Part shown: positions 26,858 through 36,175 of the stretch, one piece after another
Position numbering within the stretch: position 1 is the stretch's first letter
How the letters are laid out: every line of letters begins with the position of its first letter
Assembly: GCA_963731125.1 (NCBI GenBank)
Contig: CAVSVP010000006.1
Coordinates: 124,001 to 188,000 of the forward strand
DNA from: CAVSVP01 sp963731125
GTDB taxonomy: Bacteria > Pseudomonadota > Gammaproteobacteria > Competibacterales > Competibacteraceae
DNA length: 64,000 nucleotides
Reading direction: 5' to 3'
Made by a program: the position numbers and the translations under genes
Notes under the pieces: generated by a model
Databases searched by the model: none
What the model was told of the DNA's origin: nothing
Seen by the model: the letters and a program-made list of their open reading frames with translations, nothing else

Positions 26858-27988
26858 CTAACTTCCTTCCACCGGGGTTTTGGTGGCGTCAGCATGCCAA
26901 GTGTAAATCACAAACTGGAAATCCTTCAGATCGCCGTCCTCCTCGAAAGCCACGGTACCGATAGGGGTTTCATAGGTGGTGCCGTGCATCTCCTCGGCGA
27001 CCTTTTCAGGATCTGCACTGCCAACCTTTTCAATGGTATCGGCAATAATCTGCACGGCGGCGTAGGACGGCATGACGAAGGGTCCCGTGGGGTCCTGGCC
27101 CTTCGCTTTGAACGCCTTGACTAGTTCGGCGTTGGCCGGATCCTTAGAAAAATCGGCGGGCTGCGTGACCAGCAAACCTTCCGAGGCGGGACCGGCGATG
27201 GCACTAATGTCCTTGTTGCCTACGCCTTCCGGGCCCATAAAGCGGGTGTCAAAACCTTGTTGGCGGGCTTGGCGCAGAATCAAGCCGAGTTCCGGGTGAT
27301 AACCCCCGTAGTAGACAAAATCCACGTTGGCTCTCTTCATTTTGGTGATCAGGGCGGAGAAGTCGGTCTGGCCTTTGTTGATGCCCTCAAACAACACCAC
27401 GTTAATACCCTTGTCCTCTACCGTTTTTCTGACTTCTTCGGCAATGCCCTGACCGTACTGCTGTTTGTCGTGAATAATCGCCATCCGCTCGGGCTTAATC
27501 TGATCGGCAATGTAATTACCCGCCACTGGACCCTGCTGGCTGTCCAGCCCGATGGTGCGGAACACCAGATCATAGCCCTGTTCGGTAATGGCCGGATTGG
27601 TGGAAGCCGGAGTAATCATCAAAATCCCTTCCTCGTCGTAGATCGCCGAGGCCGGTTGCGTGGATCCCGAACACAAATGGCCGACGACAAATTGGATACC
27701 CTCGTTGACCACCTTATTGGCCACCGCCACCGCTTGCTTGGGTTCGCAAACATCGTCCATCAACACCGCTTCCAGCTTTCTCCCGTTGACGCCGCCCTTG
27801 TCGTTAATCTGTTCTACCGCCATCTGAGCGCCCATCATCTCCATCTCGCCATATTGAGCCACCGGCCCGGTGATAGCGCCAACGACGGCAATGCGAATGG
27901 GATCGTCGGCGGCCTGAGCCAGACCGACGGTGCCCAAGGCGATGACACCGACGGCTGCGCTCAACAGACTGCGGATACCTTGTTTCAT
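26858..27988 (-). CDS. livK: branched-chain amino acid-binding periplasmic protein LivK
   Basis: 376 residues. A signal peptide ends at AQA-AD near residue 26, followed by IRIAVVGAITGPVAQYGEMEMMGAQMAVEQIN, the hallmark start of LivJ/LivK binding proteins. Cysteines in DDVCEPKQA and GHLCSGST match the single disulphide of E. coli LivJ/K. GAGGAG precedes the ATG. It is the first gene of the operon; a perfect palindrome upstream may be an operator. Confidence 0.94.
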   Translation of the reverse strand: MKQGIRSLLSAAVGVIALGTVGLAQAADDPIRIAVVGAITGPVAQYGEMEMMGAQMAVEQINDKGGVNGRKLEAVLMDDVCEPKQAVAVANKVVNEGIQFVVGHLCSGSTQPASAIYDEEGILMITPASTNPAITEQGYDLVFRTIGLDSQQGPVAGNYIADQIKPERMAIIHDKQQYGQGIAEEVRKTVEDKGINVVLFEGINKGQTDFSALITKMKRANVDFVYYGGYHPELGLILRQARQQGFDTRFMGPEGVGNKDISAIAGPASEGLLVTQPADFSKDPANAELVKAFKAKGQDPTGPFVMPSYAAVQIIADTIEKVGSADPEKVAEEMHGTTYETPIGTVAFEEDGDLKDFQFVIYTWHADATKTPVEGS

Positions 27989-28050
27989 GGATCACTCCTC
28001 GTAAGCTGTCGCTTTTGATAAAAGTTTATGGGGGGGGCTTAAAAATCAGC

Positions 28051-28065
28051 TCCTTAACTTAAGGA
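28051..28065. promoter_or_regulatory. perfect 15-bp palindrome upstream of livK
   Basis: TCCTTAA-C-TTAAGGA lies about 63 bp before the livK start. The symmetry and place suggest an operator for a dimeric regulator; none can be named. The remainder of the gap up to the IS200-like element shows nothing else clear. Confidence 0.35.
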
Positions 28066-28229
28066 TTACCTGAAATTTTAAGGAAAGACAAGCGTATGTG
28101 AATATATGGCGATAGTGCTCATGGGAAAACTTATAGGGCCGCTTTTGCTATGCCGAGCAAATGCGGTTTTAACAGTGCGCTACAACGATGTCAAAATACC
28201 ATCGTTGCTGCGTGTTGTTCTGTCAAAAA

Positions 28230-28890
28230 AAAGAATCCACCCGCAAAGCGGGTGGTTTTGTGTTTACCCCTAAAAGGGGATGAGTCTGCCTTGCCCCCAG
28301 AGGAGGCAAGGCGAGTGTTGTCCCCGTTCATGATCGATTTAACTAGACATCCAGACCGCGTTGCTCGGTCTGGCGTTCCCTTTTCTCCTGGTACTGCACA
28401 TACGCGCGGATCTTAGTCTCATCCAATCCCACCGTATCGACACAGTACCCGCGCGCCCAAAACCGATTGCCCCAGTACGGGCGGCGCTTCAACTCCCGAA
28501 ACTGGTTGAACACCCGGATCGCCGTGCGGCCCTTCACCGTCCCAACAAAGTCCGAGATCGACACTTTTGGCGGGACCAACACCAGCAAATGAACATGATC
28601 GAGCTGCACGTTGAGTTCCACTACTTCACTCTTCTGCTGCTCGACAAAGGCACGGATGCACCGCGCCACCTCCTCCGCCACCCGTCCCGTCAGGATTCGA
28701 TAACGGTATTTTGGCACCCACACTATGTGATACTGACAGTGCCAAATCGTATGTGATAGTTTCCGAAAACGGCTCATTGCTTTGACCTCTCTGTGCGTTG
28801 TGGGGACAACGCCTGTTAGAGGGAGCAATGAGTCGTTCAACTGGCAAAGCCGTTGAACTCTGACCACGCCCTCAGGGCGTGGTTTGTTTC
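28230..28890 (-). mobile_element. IS200/IS605-type element (tnpA only)
   Basis: Borders are approximate. A hairpin CCACCCGC/GCGGGTGG (28237-28255) lies after the transposase gene and ACCACGCCC/GGGCGTGGT (28863-28883) before it, as expected for the subterminal hairpins recognised by Y1 transposases. Two more stems (CCCC/GGGG at 28267-28279; GCCTTGCC/GGCAAGGC at 28288-28312) sit between the gene and the first hairpin. These elements lack inverted repeats and target duplications. Confidence 0.75.
28343..28777 (-). CDS. tnpA: IS200-type Y1 transposase TnpA
   Basis: 144 residues. HUH single-strand transposase: metal-binding H61-V-H63 in LDHVHLLVLVPP and the probable catalytic tyrosine Y126 in KIRAYVQYQ. 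HIVWVPKYRYRIL near the N terminus is typical of IS200. The ATG at 28777 gives the usual MSRFRKLSHTIWHCQYH start. Complete and probably functional; no tnpB is present. Confidence 0.93.
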   Translation of the reverse strand: MSRFRKLSHTIWHCQYHIVWVPKYRYRILTGRVAEEVARCIRAFVEQQKSEVVELNVQLDHVHLLVLVPPKVSISDFVGTVKGRTAIRVFNQFRELKRRPYWGNRFWARGYCVDTVGLDETKIRAYVQYQEKRERQTEQRGLDV

Positions 28891-28925
28891 ATTTGATAAT
28901 CAATATTCCCTGAAGAGGTAGAAAA

Positions 28926-29165
28926 ATGGCGATTTCAAACGGTCGATCACAATGGCTCAACCTGGCGGAAGTGGTAAGAGACGCCTGCTTACGCGCGGCG
29001 CTGGACGGCTATGAGGACGCCGCCATGCGTGGGCTGTGTCCGGAGGGCGCTCTTGAAGCCGCAATCAGCGCCATTAGGATGCTGGATCTGGAAACGGTTC
29101 TCAAGGAGCAGGCCGGTCAATGGGCCACTCCGCCAGCAGTTGTGGAATTACCGCGCAAACCTTGA
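28926..29165 (+). CDS. small conserved cytoplasmic protein
   Basis: 79 residues, mostly helical: VVRDACLRAALDGYEDAAMRGLCPEGALEAAISAIRMLDLE. Short proteins with this RDACLxxALxxYEDAxxxGLCxEGAWEAAxxAxR pattern are common in proteobacteria and are often labelled acetyltransferase without support; no acetyl-CoA motif is seen here. GAAGAGGTAG lies upstream of the ATG. It is followed closely by the next small gene. Confidence 0.6.
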   Translation: MAISNGRSQWLNLAEVVRDACLRAALDGYEDAAMRGLCPEGALEAAISAIRMLDLETVLKEQAGQWATPPAVVELPRKP

Positions 29166-29177
29166 AAGGCCTTTCTT

Positions 29178-29429
29178 ATGGAAGATCGAGACGTATCCCC
29201 GGCTAAGAAAAAAGCCAAGCGCGGTTATTTAAATCCCAATGCCGTCAAGGGATTTGCCTTTTTTATCATCGCCATTTGTATCGTGGTCAGTGTTGTCGCC
29301 AGCATTTTGGCGATATGGCAGTTTGCAGAAACCGACGTGCTATGGCGAACCGTTGCAACTTGTGTTGTGGTAGCCGCGGGAGTGGGAGTATTTACGTTTA
29401 TTAACAGCGTATTCGGAGATACGAAATAA
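29178..29429 (+). CDS. small two-helix membrane protein
   Basis: 83 residues. A lysine-rich N terminus is followed by two hydrophobic segments (about 25-46 and 58-76). No family recognised. It begins 12 nt after the previous small gene, suggesting a shared transcript. Confidence 0.5.
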   Translation: MEDRDVSPAKKKAKRGYLNPNAVKGFAFFIIAICIVVSVVASILAIWQFAETDVLWRTVATCVVVAAGVGVFTFINSVFGDTK

Positions 29430-29475
29430 TTTGGATTGGAGGTTACGGCGATAATTTAGGCCGCGCTTGTCCTGA

Positions 29476-30177
29476 TTAGGTGTATTCTGCCGGCGCCACC
29501 CGTTCCACTTCGGCAAACACACTCAATGCCAGCCAGTCTTTAAACTGCTGGACGAAATTTCTGGGTCCATGAAATCGCATCGTGTTATTTTGAACTGCAT
29601 GATCTAGAGCAACATCACCCAGCCAAACGGCCGTCAGAGTGGGAAGGTCGGTGATTACATACAGATCCACCTCAAAGCCGGGATCTTTCAGGCAAAGATC
29701 AACGCCACCATGTTCGATGACCAGCCACCAGCAGCGTGCTTTGGAGCCAACATCGGTAAACTCAAACCGCAGCACGGTACGCCGTTTCGGGAACTGGTCT
29801 ATATGCAGGCGCCGGTGCATATCCCACATCAATAAGCTGGGATCGAGGTCTCCGGGTTCTACCTCCTTACGCGCCCAGCGTTGGCCCCAAACCCCAAGCA
29901 GCTCGATTACTGGCCGCAGTTCCTCGCCGGCCTGGGTAAGATGATATGCGTAGCCCTTATTCTCGGAATCGGGGCGTCGCTCAACAATCCCCGCACGTTC
30001 GAGGGCTTTCAGCCGTTGCGACAACAGCGAAGGGGACATCAGCGGAACGCCGCGTCGCAAATCGTTGAAACGGTAGCTGCCGCATAGGAGTTCGCGCATG
30101 ATCAGCGGGGTCCAGCGTTCCCCGAAGATTTCGGCCGCTTTCGCCACCGGGCAGAATTGACCATAACCTTTCGCCAT
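29476..30177 (-). CDS. HxlR-family transcriptional regulator
   Basis: 233 residues. The N-terminal winged helix has CPVAKAAEIFGERWTPLIMREL, FNDLRRGVPLMSPSLLSQRLKALERAGIVER and the wing GYAYHLTQAGEEL, all typical of HxlR. The C-terminal 120 residues resemble an SCP2-like ligand domain. It is divergent to an FAD oxidoreductase and probably controls it; a palindrome lies in the shared promoter region. Confidence 0.9.
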   Translation of the reverse strand: MAKGYGQFCPVAKAAEIFGERWTPLIMRELLCGSYRFNDLRRGVPLMSPSLLSQRLKALERAGIVERRPDSENKGYAYHLTQAGEELRPVIELLGVWGQRWARKEVEPGDLDPSLLMWDMHRRLHIDQFPKRRTVLRFEFTDVGSKARCWWLVIEHGGVDLCLKDPGFEVDLYVITDLPTLTAVWLGDVALDHAVQNNTMRFHGPRNFVQQFKDWLALSVFAEVERVAPAEYT

Positions 30178-30205
30178 ACTGTTAAGGATAACACCTCATC
30201 TTTCA

Positions 30206-30238
30206 TTGGCCAGTACAAATTTTATACTTGTGGGCCAA
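30206..30238. promoter_or_regulatory. palindromic operator candidate between hxlR-type gene and oxidoreductase
   Basis: TTGGCC (30206-30211) is mirrored by GGCCAA (30233-30238), and inside them AGTA...TACT (30212-30228) forms a second symmetric pair. AGTA/TACT half-sites recall operators of other HxlR/DUF24 regulators such as YodB. Inference from symmetry and position only. Confidence 0.4.
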
Positions 30239-30301
30239 CGTCATTCGGTGCAGTCTGAAAAATACAAGAGCAATATTCACCGAGCGATAAGGAGAAGAGA
30301 C

Positions 30302-31738
30302 ATGACGAACTCGATATCGATGATGACTTTGAACCAGACTGAACGCATGCTGGATTCATCGACAATTGCTAGCTTCGTAGCCGGCTTAGGTGGACCGGCG
30401 CTGCGTCCTGACGACCAGGGCTATGATGAGGCGCGCGTTCTGTGGAATGCCATGATTGATAAGAAACCGGCGATGATTGTGCAGGCCAGTGGTGTCGCCG
30501 ATGTCATTGCATCCGTCAAGTTCGCCCGTGAACACGGTATTCTCCTGGCAGTGCGCGGGGGCGGTCATAATATCTCCGGAAACGCTCTCTGCGACGGCGG
30601 TCTGGTGATTGATCTATCGCGACTGCAAGGTATTCATGTCGATCCTGAGGCCCGCACGGTATGGGTACAGCCGGGCACAAGCTGGGGCAAGGTGGACCGG
30701 GAAACCCAGCTTTTTGGTCTGGCGGTGCCTAACGGTATCGTATCGACTACCGGGGTTGCGGGCCTAACGTTAGGTGGCGGTTTTGGTTGGCTAAGCCGCA
30801 AATACGGTTATACCTGTGACAATTTGCTGGAGGTCGATCTGGTGACCGCCGATGGCCGATGGGTAACAGCCAATGCCGGCAAAAACGCGGATCTGTTCTG
30901 GGGAGTACGCGGCGGCGGCGGTAACTTTGGGGTGGTTACCTCATTTAAATACCGACTACAGCCGGTGGGGCCTACTGTAACGGCGGGTATGGTGGTACAT
31001 CCCATGGAGAAAGCACCTGAGGTCTTGCGCTACTTCCGGGAATTAACCGCCACGGCACCCGATGAACTAGGTTCGCTATTGATTCTGCGCAAAGCCCCGC
31101 CTGCGCCATTTCTTCCCAAAGAGATCCACGGGCAAGCCATTGTCGCCATCGCTGTCTGTTATGCTGGTTCGGTGGAAGACGGTGCCCGAGTCGTACAGCC
31201 ACTCAAGGCGTTTAGCGAGCCTCTGGCCGATGTCATCGCGCCCAAGCCTTTTGTTGCTCATCAAACCATGCTGGATGCCGCGCAACCCCATGGACGCCAG
31301 TACTACTGGAAATCGGAATACCTGGGAGAACTCTCCAACCAGACCTTAGACACGCTTATCGAGCATGGCAGGAACATCACATCCCCCTATTCGGGAGTTC
31401 TTTTGATGCAGCTCGGCGGAGCCATCGGCCGGGTAACGCCTGAAGAAACCGCGGCAGGCCATCGCGACGCCGGATATGTGCTGAATATCGCCGCCTCCTG
31501 GGAAGATCCCCAGCACACCGAACGCCATATGCAGTGGACTCGGGATTTCTGGACAGCCGTGCAGCCCTTCTCGACGGGCGGAGTGTATATGAATTTCCTT
31601 GGCTACGATGAACAGGATGATTCCCGGATTCAGGCCGCCTATGGCACGGCGTGCTATAAACGCTTAGCGGCATTGAAAGCGCAATACGATCCGGATAACT
31701 TGTTCCGGCTAAATCCCAATGTACGCCCTACCGGATAA
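30302..31738 (+). CDS. FAD-binding oxidoreductase (BBE / 6-hydroxynicotine oxidase type)
   Basis: 478 residues. PCMH-type FAD domain: VRGGGHNISGNALCDGG carries the histidine that binds FAD covalently, followed by VQPGTSWGKVD, TGVAGLTLGGGFGWLSRKYG and FWGVRGGGGNFGVVTSF. The second cysteine link of berberine-bridge enzymes is not present at STTGVAGLT. The BBE tail NLFRLNPNVRP closes the protein. AAGGAG precedes ATG 30302. The substrate is unknown; sugars, alkaloids or aromatic alcohols are possible. Confidence 0.88.
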   Translation: MTNSISMMTLNQTERMLDSSTIASFVAGLGGPALRPDDQGYDEARVLWNAMIDKKPAMIVQASGVADVIASVKFAREHGILLAVRGGGHNISGNALCDGGLVIDLSRLQGIHVDPEARTVWVQPGTSWGKVDRETQLFGLAVPNGIVSTTGVAGLTLGGGFGWLSRKYGYTCDNLLEVDLVTADGRWVTANAGKNADLFWGVRGGGGNFGVVTSFKYRLQPVGPTVTAGMVVHPMEKAPEVLRYFRELTATAPDELGSLLILRKAPPAPFLPKEIHGQAIVAIAVCYAGSVEDGARVVQPLKAFSEPLADVIAPKPFVAHQTMLDAAQPHGRQYYWKSEYLGELSNQTLDTLIEHGRNITSPYSGVLLMQLGGAIGRVTPEETAAGHRDAGYVLNIAASWEDPQHTERHMQWTRDFWTAVQPFSTGGVYMNFLGYDEQDDSRIQAAYGTACYKRLAALKAQYDPDNLFRLNPNVRPTG

Positions 31739-31858
31739 CCTCCCGGTGATTGGACGGGGCCATCTGGCCCCATCCTTTCAAGTCGGCTGCAACCATTGCC
31801 ACTATGCCGCATTAGCAAGAAAAGCACCACCTAAGCTCCGACCGTAACCGGGTCCTAT

Positions 31859-32638
31859 TCATTCCCCAGTAAAGTGGGGTTTGCGTTTTTCCAAAAACGC
31901 AGTCAGCCCTTCTCGATAATCTTGACTGTCGTAGACTATCCGGCGCAGTCCCTGAATGCGCTCAAACATCAGCGGGGTGATGGAGTGCGCGCTCTCCATA
32001 ATTCGCAATTCTTCTTTGATTACCGCAATGCTGAGGGGCGCGTTTTGCGTTATCTGAGCGGCCAGTTCGTAGACGCAGCGCTCCAGCTCGTCGTTTTCCA
32101 CCACACAATTGATCATGCCGAACTTTTCGGCACGCGCCGCGGAAATGGGCTGTGCAGTAAAAATCATTTCTCTCATGATGAGGCGACTCGAGGCGTTCAT
32201 GAAATTGAGCACACCTGTCATGTTGTAGGGAACGCCGAGCTTAGCCGGAGTGATAGCAAAGGTGGCGTTGGTGGCTGCTACCACCAGATCACAGGCAAAA
32301 ACCACTTCGCAGGCGCCTCCCCACACACCGCCCTCGACCATGACGATTACCGGCGCCTGGTACTTTTCTACCTCCCGGATCAGCTTGCGCAGGGGGTCAT
32401 CCCAGCCCAACGGATCACGGCGGGTGAGCGGAAGCTCTCTCACATCGTGACCCGCGGACCAAATCTCCACACCTTCCGGTGCCCGCAGCACCACAACCCG
32501 CACCTTTTGACGTTTGAGATCGTCTAGCGTCGCGATGATTTCGGTAATAAGTGCATCGCTGAGCGCGTTACGTTTTTTGAGATTATTCATGGTAATAGTG
32601 CCGATGGCATTCTCAACATGGGTCATGACTAGCGACAT
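31859..32638 (-). CDS. scpB: methylmalonyl-CoA decarboxylase (crotonase family)
   Basis: 259 residues, near the 261 of E. coli ScpB, which decarboxylates methylmalonyl-CoA to propionyl-CoA. Shared signatures include SAGHDVRELP, DPLGWDDPLRK, MVEGGVWGGACEVVFACDLV, TPAKLGVPYN, FTAQPISAARAEKFG and AVIKEELRIMESAH, with EKRKPHF at the end. ATG 32638 has a perfect GGAGG box. No scpA or scpC is adjacent, so it may act in branched-chain or propionate metabolism alone. Confidence 0.9.
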   Translation of the reverse strand: MSLVMTHVENAIGTITMNNLKKRNALSDALITEIIATLDDLKRQKVRVVVLRAPEGVEIWSAGHDVRELPLTRRDPLGWDDPLRKLIREVEKYQAPVIVMVEGGVWGGACEVVFACDLVVAATNATFAITPAKLGVPYNMTGVLNFMNASSRLIMREMIFTAQPISAARAEKFGMINCVVENDELERCVYELAAQITQNAPLSIAVIKEELRIMESAHSITPLMFERIQGLRRIVYDSQDYREGLTAFLEKRKPHFTGE

Positions 32639-33088
32639 GAAAAGTCCTCCTTTGGTATCAAGGAAAGTATCAACGTCCATGCGGTATTCAGGCGGCACCC
32701 CCGAGTGCCTCCGTATCTTGTTCGCCGAAATAGGGATAGCGCTGTCCTGATGTTGAGTTTAGCTCGTCGTTAAGCTCTCAGTTCAGATTTGCAATAACAG
32801 ACGAGTACCCCCGCAAAAACAGTCGGGTGGCAGAACAATGGGTTTGTAACAGGTAGGAGTTTGGAGACTGGCTTCTCTACCAATTAGTCTCCTCAGCTTG
32901 CTGTCTCCGGCGATAGCAGCGCGTATCCACGGTGTCTGATGCTACTCTTTAAAAATCAGATTACCGTTGGGTATGCTCCTTTTCAATTTGATAGTGCTGT
33001 CAACTAGGTTTTTCAACAGCCTCTCACCGGTTTGTCAAGCCGTTAATCAACCACCTCGCTGATAACATGAGGATTCAGCTCGCCGACG
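32639..33088. other. 450-bp intergenic region
   Basis: Contains no convincing gene. The only recognisable item is the solitary IS/MITE-like end at 33009-33024. A short GAGACTGGC...AGTCTCC partial symmetry near 32875-32900 is too weak to call. Confidence 0.4.
33009..33024 (-). repeat. solitary copy of the AGAGGCTGTTG end
   Basis: TTTTTCAACAGCCTCT differs by one base from the right end of the 92-bp element at 3618-3633. No partner end was found nearby, so this is a remnant. Confidence 0.5.
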
Positions 33089-36000
33089 CTACGTCAACGA
33101 CTTACGTTCAGGGTGAAGCAGCGAATAAACCGCAGGAATAAGCACCAGGGTGATCAGCGTCGAGCCGGCCAGTCCTCCGACGACCGCCCGGGCCAGCGGA
33201 GCCTGGGCATCCGCTCCCTCACCGATGCCGAAAGCCAACGGCAGCAGGGCAAGAATCGTGGTTAGCGTGGTCATCAGAATCGGCCGCAGCCTGCGGCGGC
33301 CGGCCTCAATCACCGCTTCGCGAATCTGCATCCCGCCTTGACCCAATTGAGCAGCCTGATCCACCAGCAGAATCGCATTGTTGACGACGATACCTCCCAG
33401 CATGATACAGCCGATATAGGACTGCAGGTTCAAAGTCGTTTGGGTCAGGAATAGGGTGACGAGTACGCCTATCGCCGCCAGCGGCACGGACATCATCACC
33501 ACCAGGGGATTACGCAGTGACTCGTACTGACAGGCCAGCACCATGTAGACAAAAATCAGCGCCAGCCCAAGCACAATCATCAGTTCCCGGAATGCTTTTT
33601 GTTGTTCTTCGAAGTTGCCAGTGACCACCAGCTCATACCCGATAGGACGAGGGATTTGGTCCAGCAGAGTCTGCACGTCTGTGGCTACCGAACCCAGGTC
33701 GCGTTCCGCGACGTTGGCTTCCACGGTAACCAGACGCTGCTGGTCTTGGCGGTCGATCAAAATAGGACCGCGGCTCGGTTCAGTGGCGACCAGATTACGC
33801 AGCGCCACCTGTTCGCCGGATGCAGTGGTTAAGGTAAGATCGAGGATCTCATCCAGGGATAATTTCTCGGCGTCCTGGAGTTGCACGAGGATACGATAGG
33901 AATTGCCACGGGAGCGAAACTCTCCGGCCAAGGAGCCGGCCACAGCGGTTTCCAATATTTCGGTTACATCGCGTATGCTCAGGCCAAGATCGGCGGTCTT
34001 GTCCCGGTCCACCCGAATTTCCTGCTGGGGGATACCCGCCTCCCGAGTGATGTCGATGTCCGTGATGCCCGGCACCTCCGCGATGGATTGCGCGACCCGC
34101 TTGGCCAGAAGGTCAAGGGTTTCGAGCTCAAACCCACGAATCTCAATTGTCAGCCCTTCGTCGCCCCCCAGCAGACGATCCAATAGAAACTGCCCCTGTG
34201 GTGCGTGGGTGCGAACTTCCATACCGGGAATTTGCCCGGCTAAGCGCCGCCGCAAATCTTCGGCAATCTCCACATTGGACCGAAGCCGCTCCGCCGCCGG
34301 CGTCAGCGACAGACGAATTTCGCCCTGCGAAGACTCGTCCGCCCGGCGTCCCGACGCTCCAATGCTCACCACCGACGCAACGGCCTCGGGCACGGTGGGG
34401 TAGACAATTTGCTCCATGCGCCGGGTCTGTTGATCGACAAGCTCCAGACGCGTGCCGATTTCCATCTCACCGGTAACCCTTACCTCTCCCTCATCACTGG
34501 GAGGCAGAAACTCGGTGCCGATCAATGGCAACAGAAGTAGGCTTGCACCGAGAATCACCACAGCCACGCAAACAGTCAACCACCGATGGTCCAGCACCCA
34601 GCGAAGCAGGTCGCGATAGGTGTTATCGAGCCCATTGAAGAAGGCTTCTGCGACGGCGGCCAATCTTTTGATCCAGGGAGCTTGGACCGTATGGCGTTGT
34701 TGCGGTGATCTCAGGAGCTTGGAGGCAAGCATCGGCACCAGACTGAGCGATACCAACAGAGAACAGAGCAAAGAGAATACAACCACATAGGCCAGCTCCT
34801 GGAAGAGAATGCCCGAGACTCCGCGGACGAAAGCCAGAGGCAGAAAAATCACCAGTGTTGTGAGCGTGCTGGCGACAATTGCCGGTCCCACCTCCTGCGT
34901 ACCTTGCACCGCTGCAACTGCCACCGCTTCAGAATATTCGTCGCGACGCCGAAAGATGTTTTCCAGAACCACCACGGAACTGTCGACCATCATCCCCACG
35001 CCCAGCGCCAGGCCGCCTAAAGTCATCAGATTCAGCGTAAATCCGCCGAAATAAAGCAACGCGAACGTGGCAATCACGGAGATCGGGATAGCCAGAGAAA
35101 TAACCACGGTGCTGCGGACATTGCGCAGGAAAAACAACAACACCAAGATTGCCAAACTACCACCATACAGCACCGATCGGGCAACGTTGGCGATTGACCG
35201 CTCAATGAAGTTACCCTGATTAATGACGGGGATGACATTGATCTGGGGAAAGGCCTCGTTGACCCTATCGATCTCGGCGAGCACGCGTTGGGCGACCTCG
35301 ACGGTATTGGCATCGGCCTGCTTGCGAATGGCCACCCGCAGCCCACGTTCCCCATTGATACGGATAATCCGTGTCAGCTTTTCATAGGTATCCTTTACCT
35401 CGGCGATCTGGCCCAATGTCACTGCGGCGCCTTCGCGCTCAACAATAACCGTATCGCGAATTTGAGCGAGGTTTGTAAACTCAGCCGGCGCGCGCAGCGT
35501 AACCTCGTACCGGCCCTGCTCAATCTGACCTGCAGGGAGGTCGAGGTTGGCGTCACGAATCGCCTCGAGCACTCGGTCTAATGGTAGGCCAAGCGCCTTA
35601 ACACGATCCGCGTTTAGCTCAATCCGCACCTCTCGGTTAAAACCTCCCCAGAGGTCGACCTGTGCTACCCCTGGAATCCGGGCGAAACGATAGCGAATCT
35701 GATCTTCAATCAACTGAGTGAGCTCTACAGGATCGAGGTTGCTGGAGATTCCCAGCAGAACCACCGGATAACTGGCGATGTCGAACTTGCTGATCCGAGG
35801 CCGCACGATATCGTCGGGCAACTCATTGATCTCGTCCTCGAGCTTAGCCTGTACATCCAAAGCGGCAGCGTCGATATCCGTACCCCATACGAAGCTGACC
35901 CGTACACTGCTGTTGCCCTCGGACGACTGTGAGGTCATGTCTTCCACGCCGGGCACGGTAGCTACGATTTCTTCAATGATCTGAGTCACCAGCCGTTCCA

Positions 36001-36175
36001 TAACCACGGGGCTTGCCCCTTCGTATTCCGTACGAATGGTCAGCGTCGGCAACTCAATATTAGGCAGTAGATCAATCCGCAGTCGGTTTAGCGAAACAGC
36101 CCCGAGAATTACGACTATCAGAGTCACCATAGTAACGAAGATCGGACGCCGCACGCTGAAGCTTGGCAGGTTCAC
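33089..36175 (-). CDS. RND efflux transporter, HAE1 subfamily
   Basis: 1028 residues, normal for AcrB-like pumps, with the two-fold repeat of six membrane helices and a large periplasmic loop. In helix 4 the motif is GMMVDSSVVVLENIFR: the first of AcrB's paired aspartates is kept, the second is serine. In helix 10 GGIVVNNAILLVDQA has asparagine where AcrB has its essential lysine. This pattern is shared by SwrC-type HAE1 proteins. The start overlaps the stop of the membrane-fusion gene (ATGA). No outer-membrane factor is next to it. Confidence 0.92.
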   Translation of the reverse strand: MNLPSFSVRRPIFVTMVTLIVVILGAVSLNRLRIDLLPNIELPTLTIRTEYEGASPVVMERLVTQIIEEIVATVPGVEDMTSQSSEGNSSVRVSFVWGTDIDAAALDVQAKLEDEINELPDDIVRPRISKFDIASYPVVLLGISSNLDPVELTQLIEDQIRYRFARIPGVAQVDLWGGFNREVRIELNADRVKALGLPLDRVLEAIRDANLDLPAGQIEQGRYEVTLRAPAEFTNLAQIRDTVIVEREGAAVTLGQIAEVKDTYEKLTRIIRINGERGLRVAIRKQADANTVEVAQRVLAEIDRVNEAFPQINVIPVINQGNFIERSIANVARSVLYGGSLAILVLLFFLRNVRSTVVISLAIPISVIATFALLYFGGFTLNLMTLGGLALGVGMMVDSSVVVLENIFRRRDEYSEAVAVAAVQGTQEVGPAIVASTLTTLVIFLPLAFVRGVSGILFQELAYVVVFSLLCSLLVSLSLVPMLASKLLRSPQQRHTVQAPWIKRLAAVAEAFFNGLDNTYRDLLRWVLDHRWLTVCVAVVILGASLLLLPLIGTEFLPPSDEGEVRVTGEMEIGTRLELVDQQTRRMEQIVYPTVPEAVASVVSIGASGRRADESSQGEIRLSLTPAAERLRSNVEIAEDLRRRLAGQIPGMEVRTHAPQGQFLLDRLLGGDEGLTIEIRGFELETLDLLAKRVAQSIAEVPGITDIDITREAGIPQQEIRVDRDKTADLGLSIRDVTEILETAVAGSLAGEFRSRGNSYRILVQLQDAEKLSLDEILDLTLTTASGEQVALRNLVATEPSRGPILIDRQDQQRLVTVEANVAERDLGSVATDVQTLLDQIPRPIGYELVVTGNFEEQQKAFRELMIVLGLALIFVYMVLACQYESLRNPLVVMMSVPLAAIGVLVTLFLTQTTLNLQSYIGCIMLGGIVVNNAILLVDQAAQLGQGGMQIREAVIEAGRRRLRPILMTTLTTILALLPLAFGIGEGADAQAPLARAVVGGLAGSTLITLVLIPAVYSLLHPERKSLT

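Noticed and set aside
27257..28018. 253-codon open frame on the plus strand opposite livK
   Set aside because: It mirrors the whole of livK, shows no family features and has no ribosome-binding site.
28163..28260. Possible TPP or other riboswitch between livK and the IS200-like element
   Set aside because: The hairpins there are explained by the IS200/IS605 end structures; no riboswitch core was recognised.
29087..29105. GGATCTGGAAACGGTTCTCAAGG as a third copy of the 98-101 bp repeat
   Set aside because: Only about 18 bases are similar and they lie inside a small coding gene without the opposite arm.
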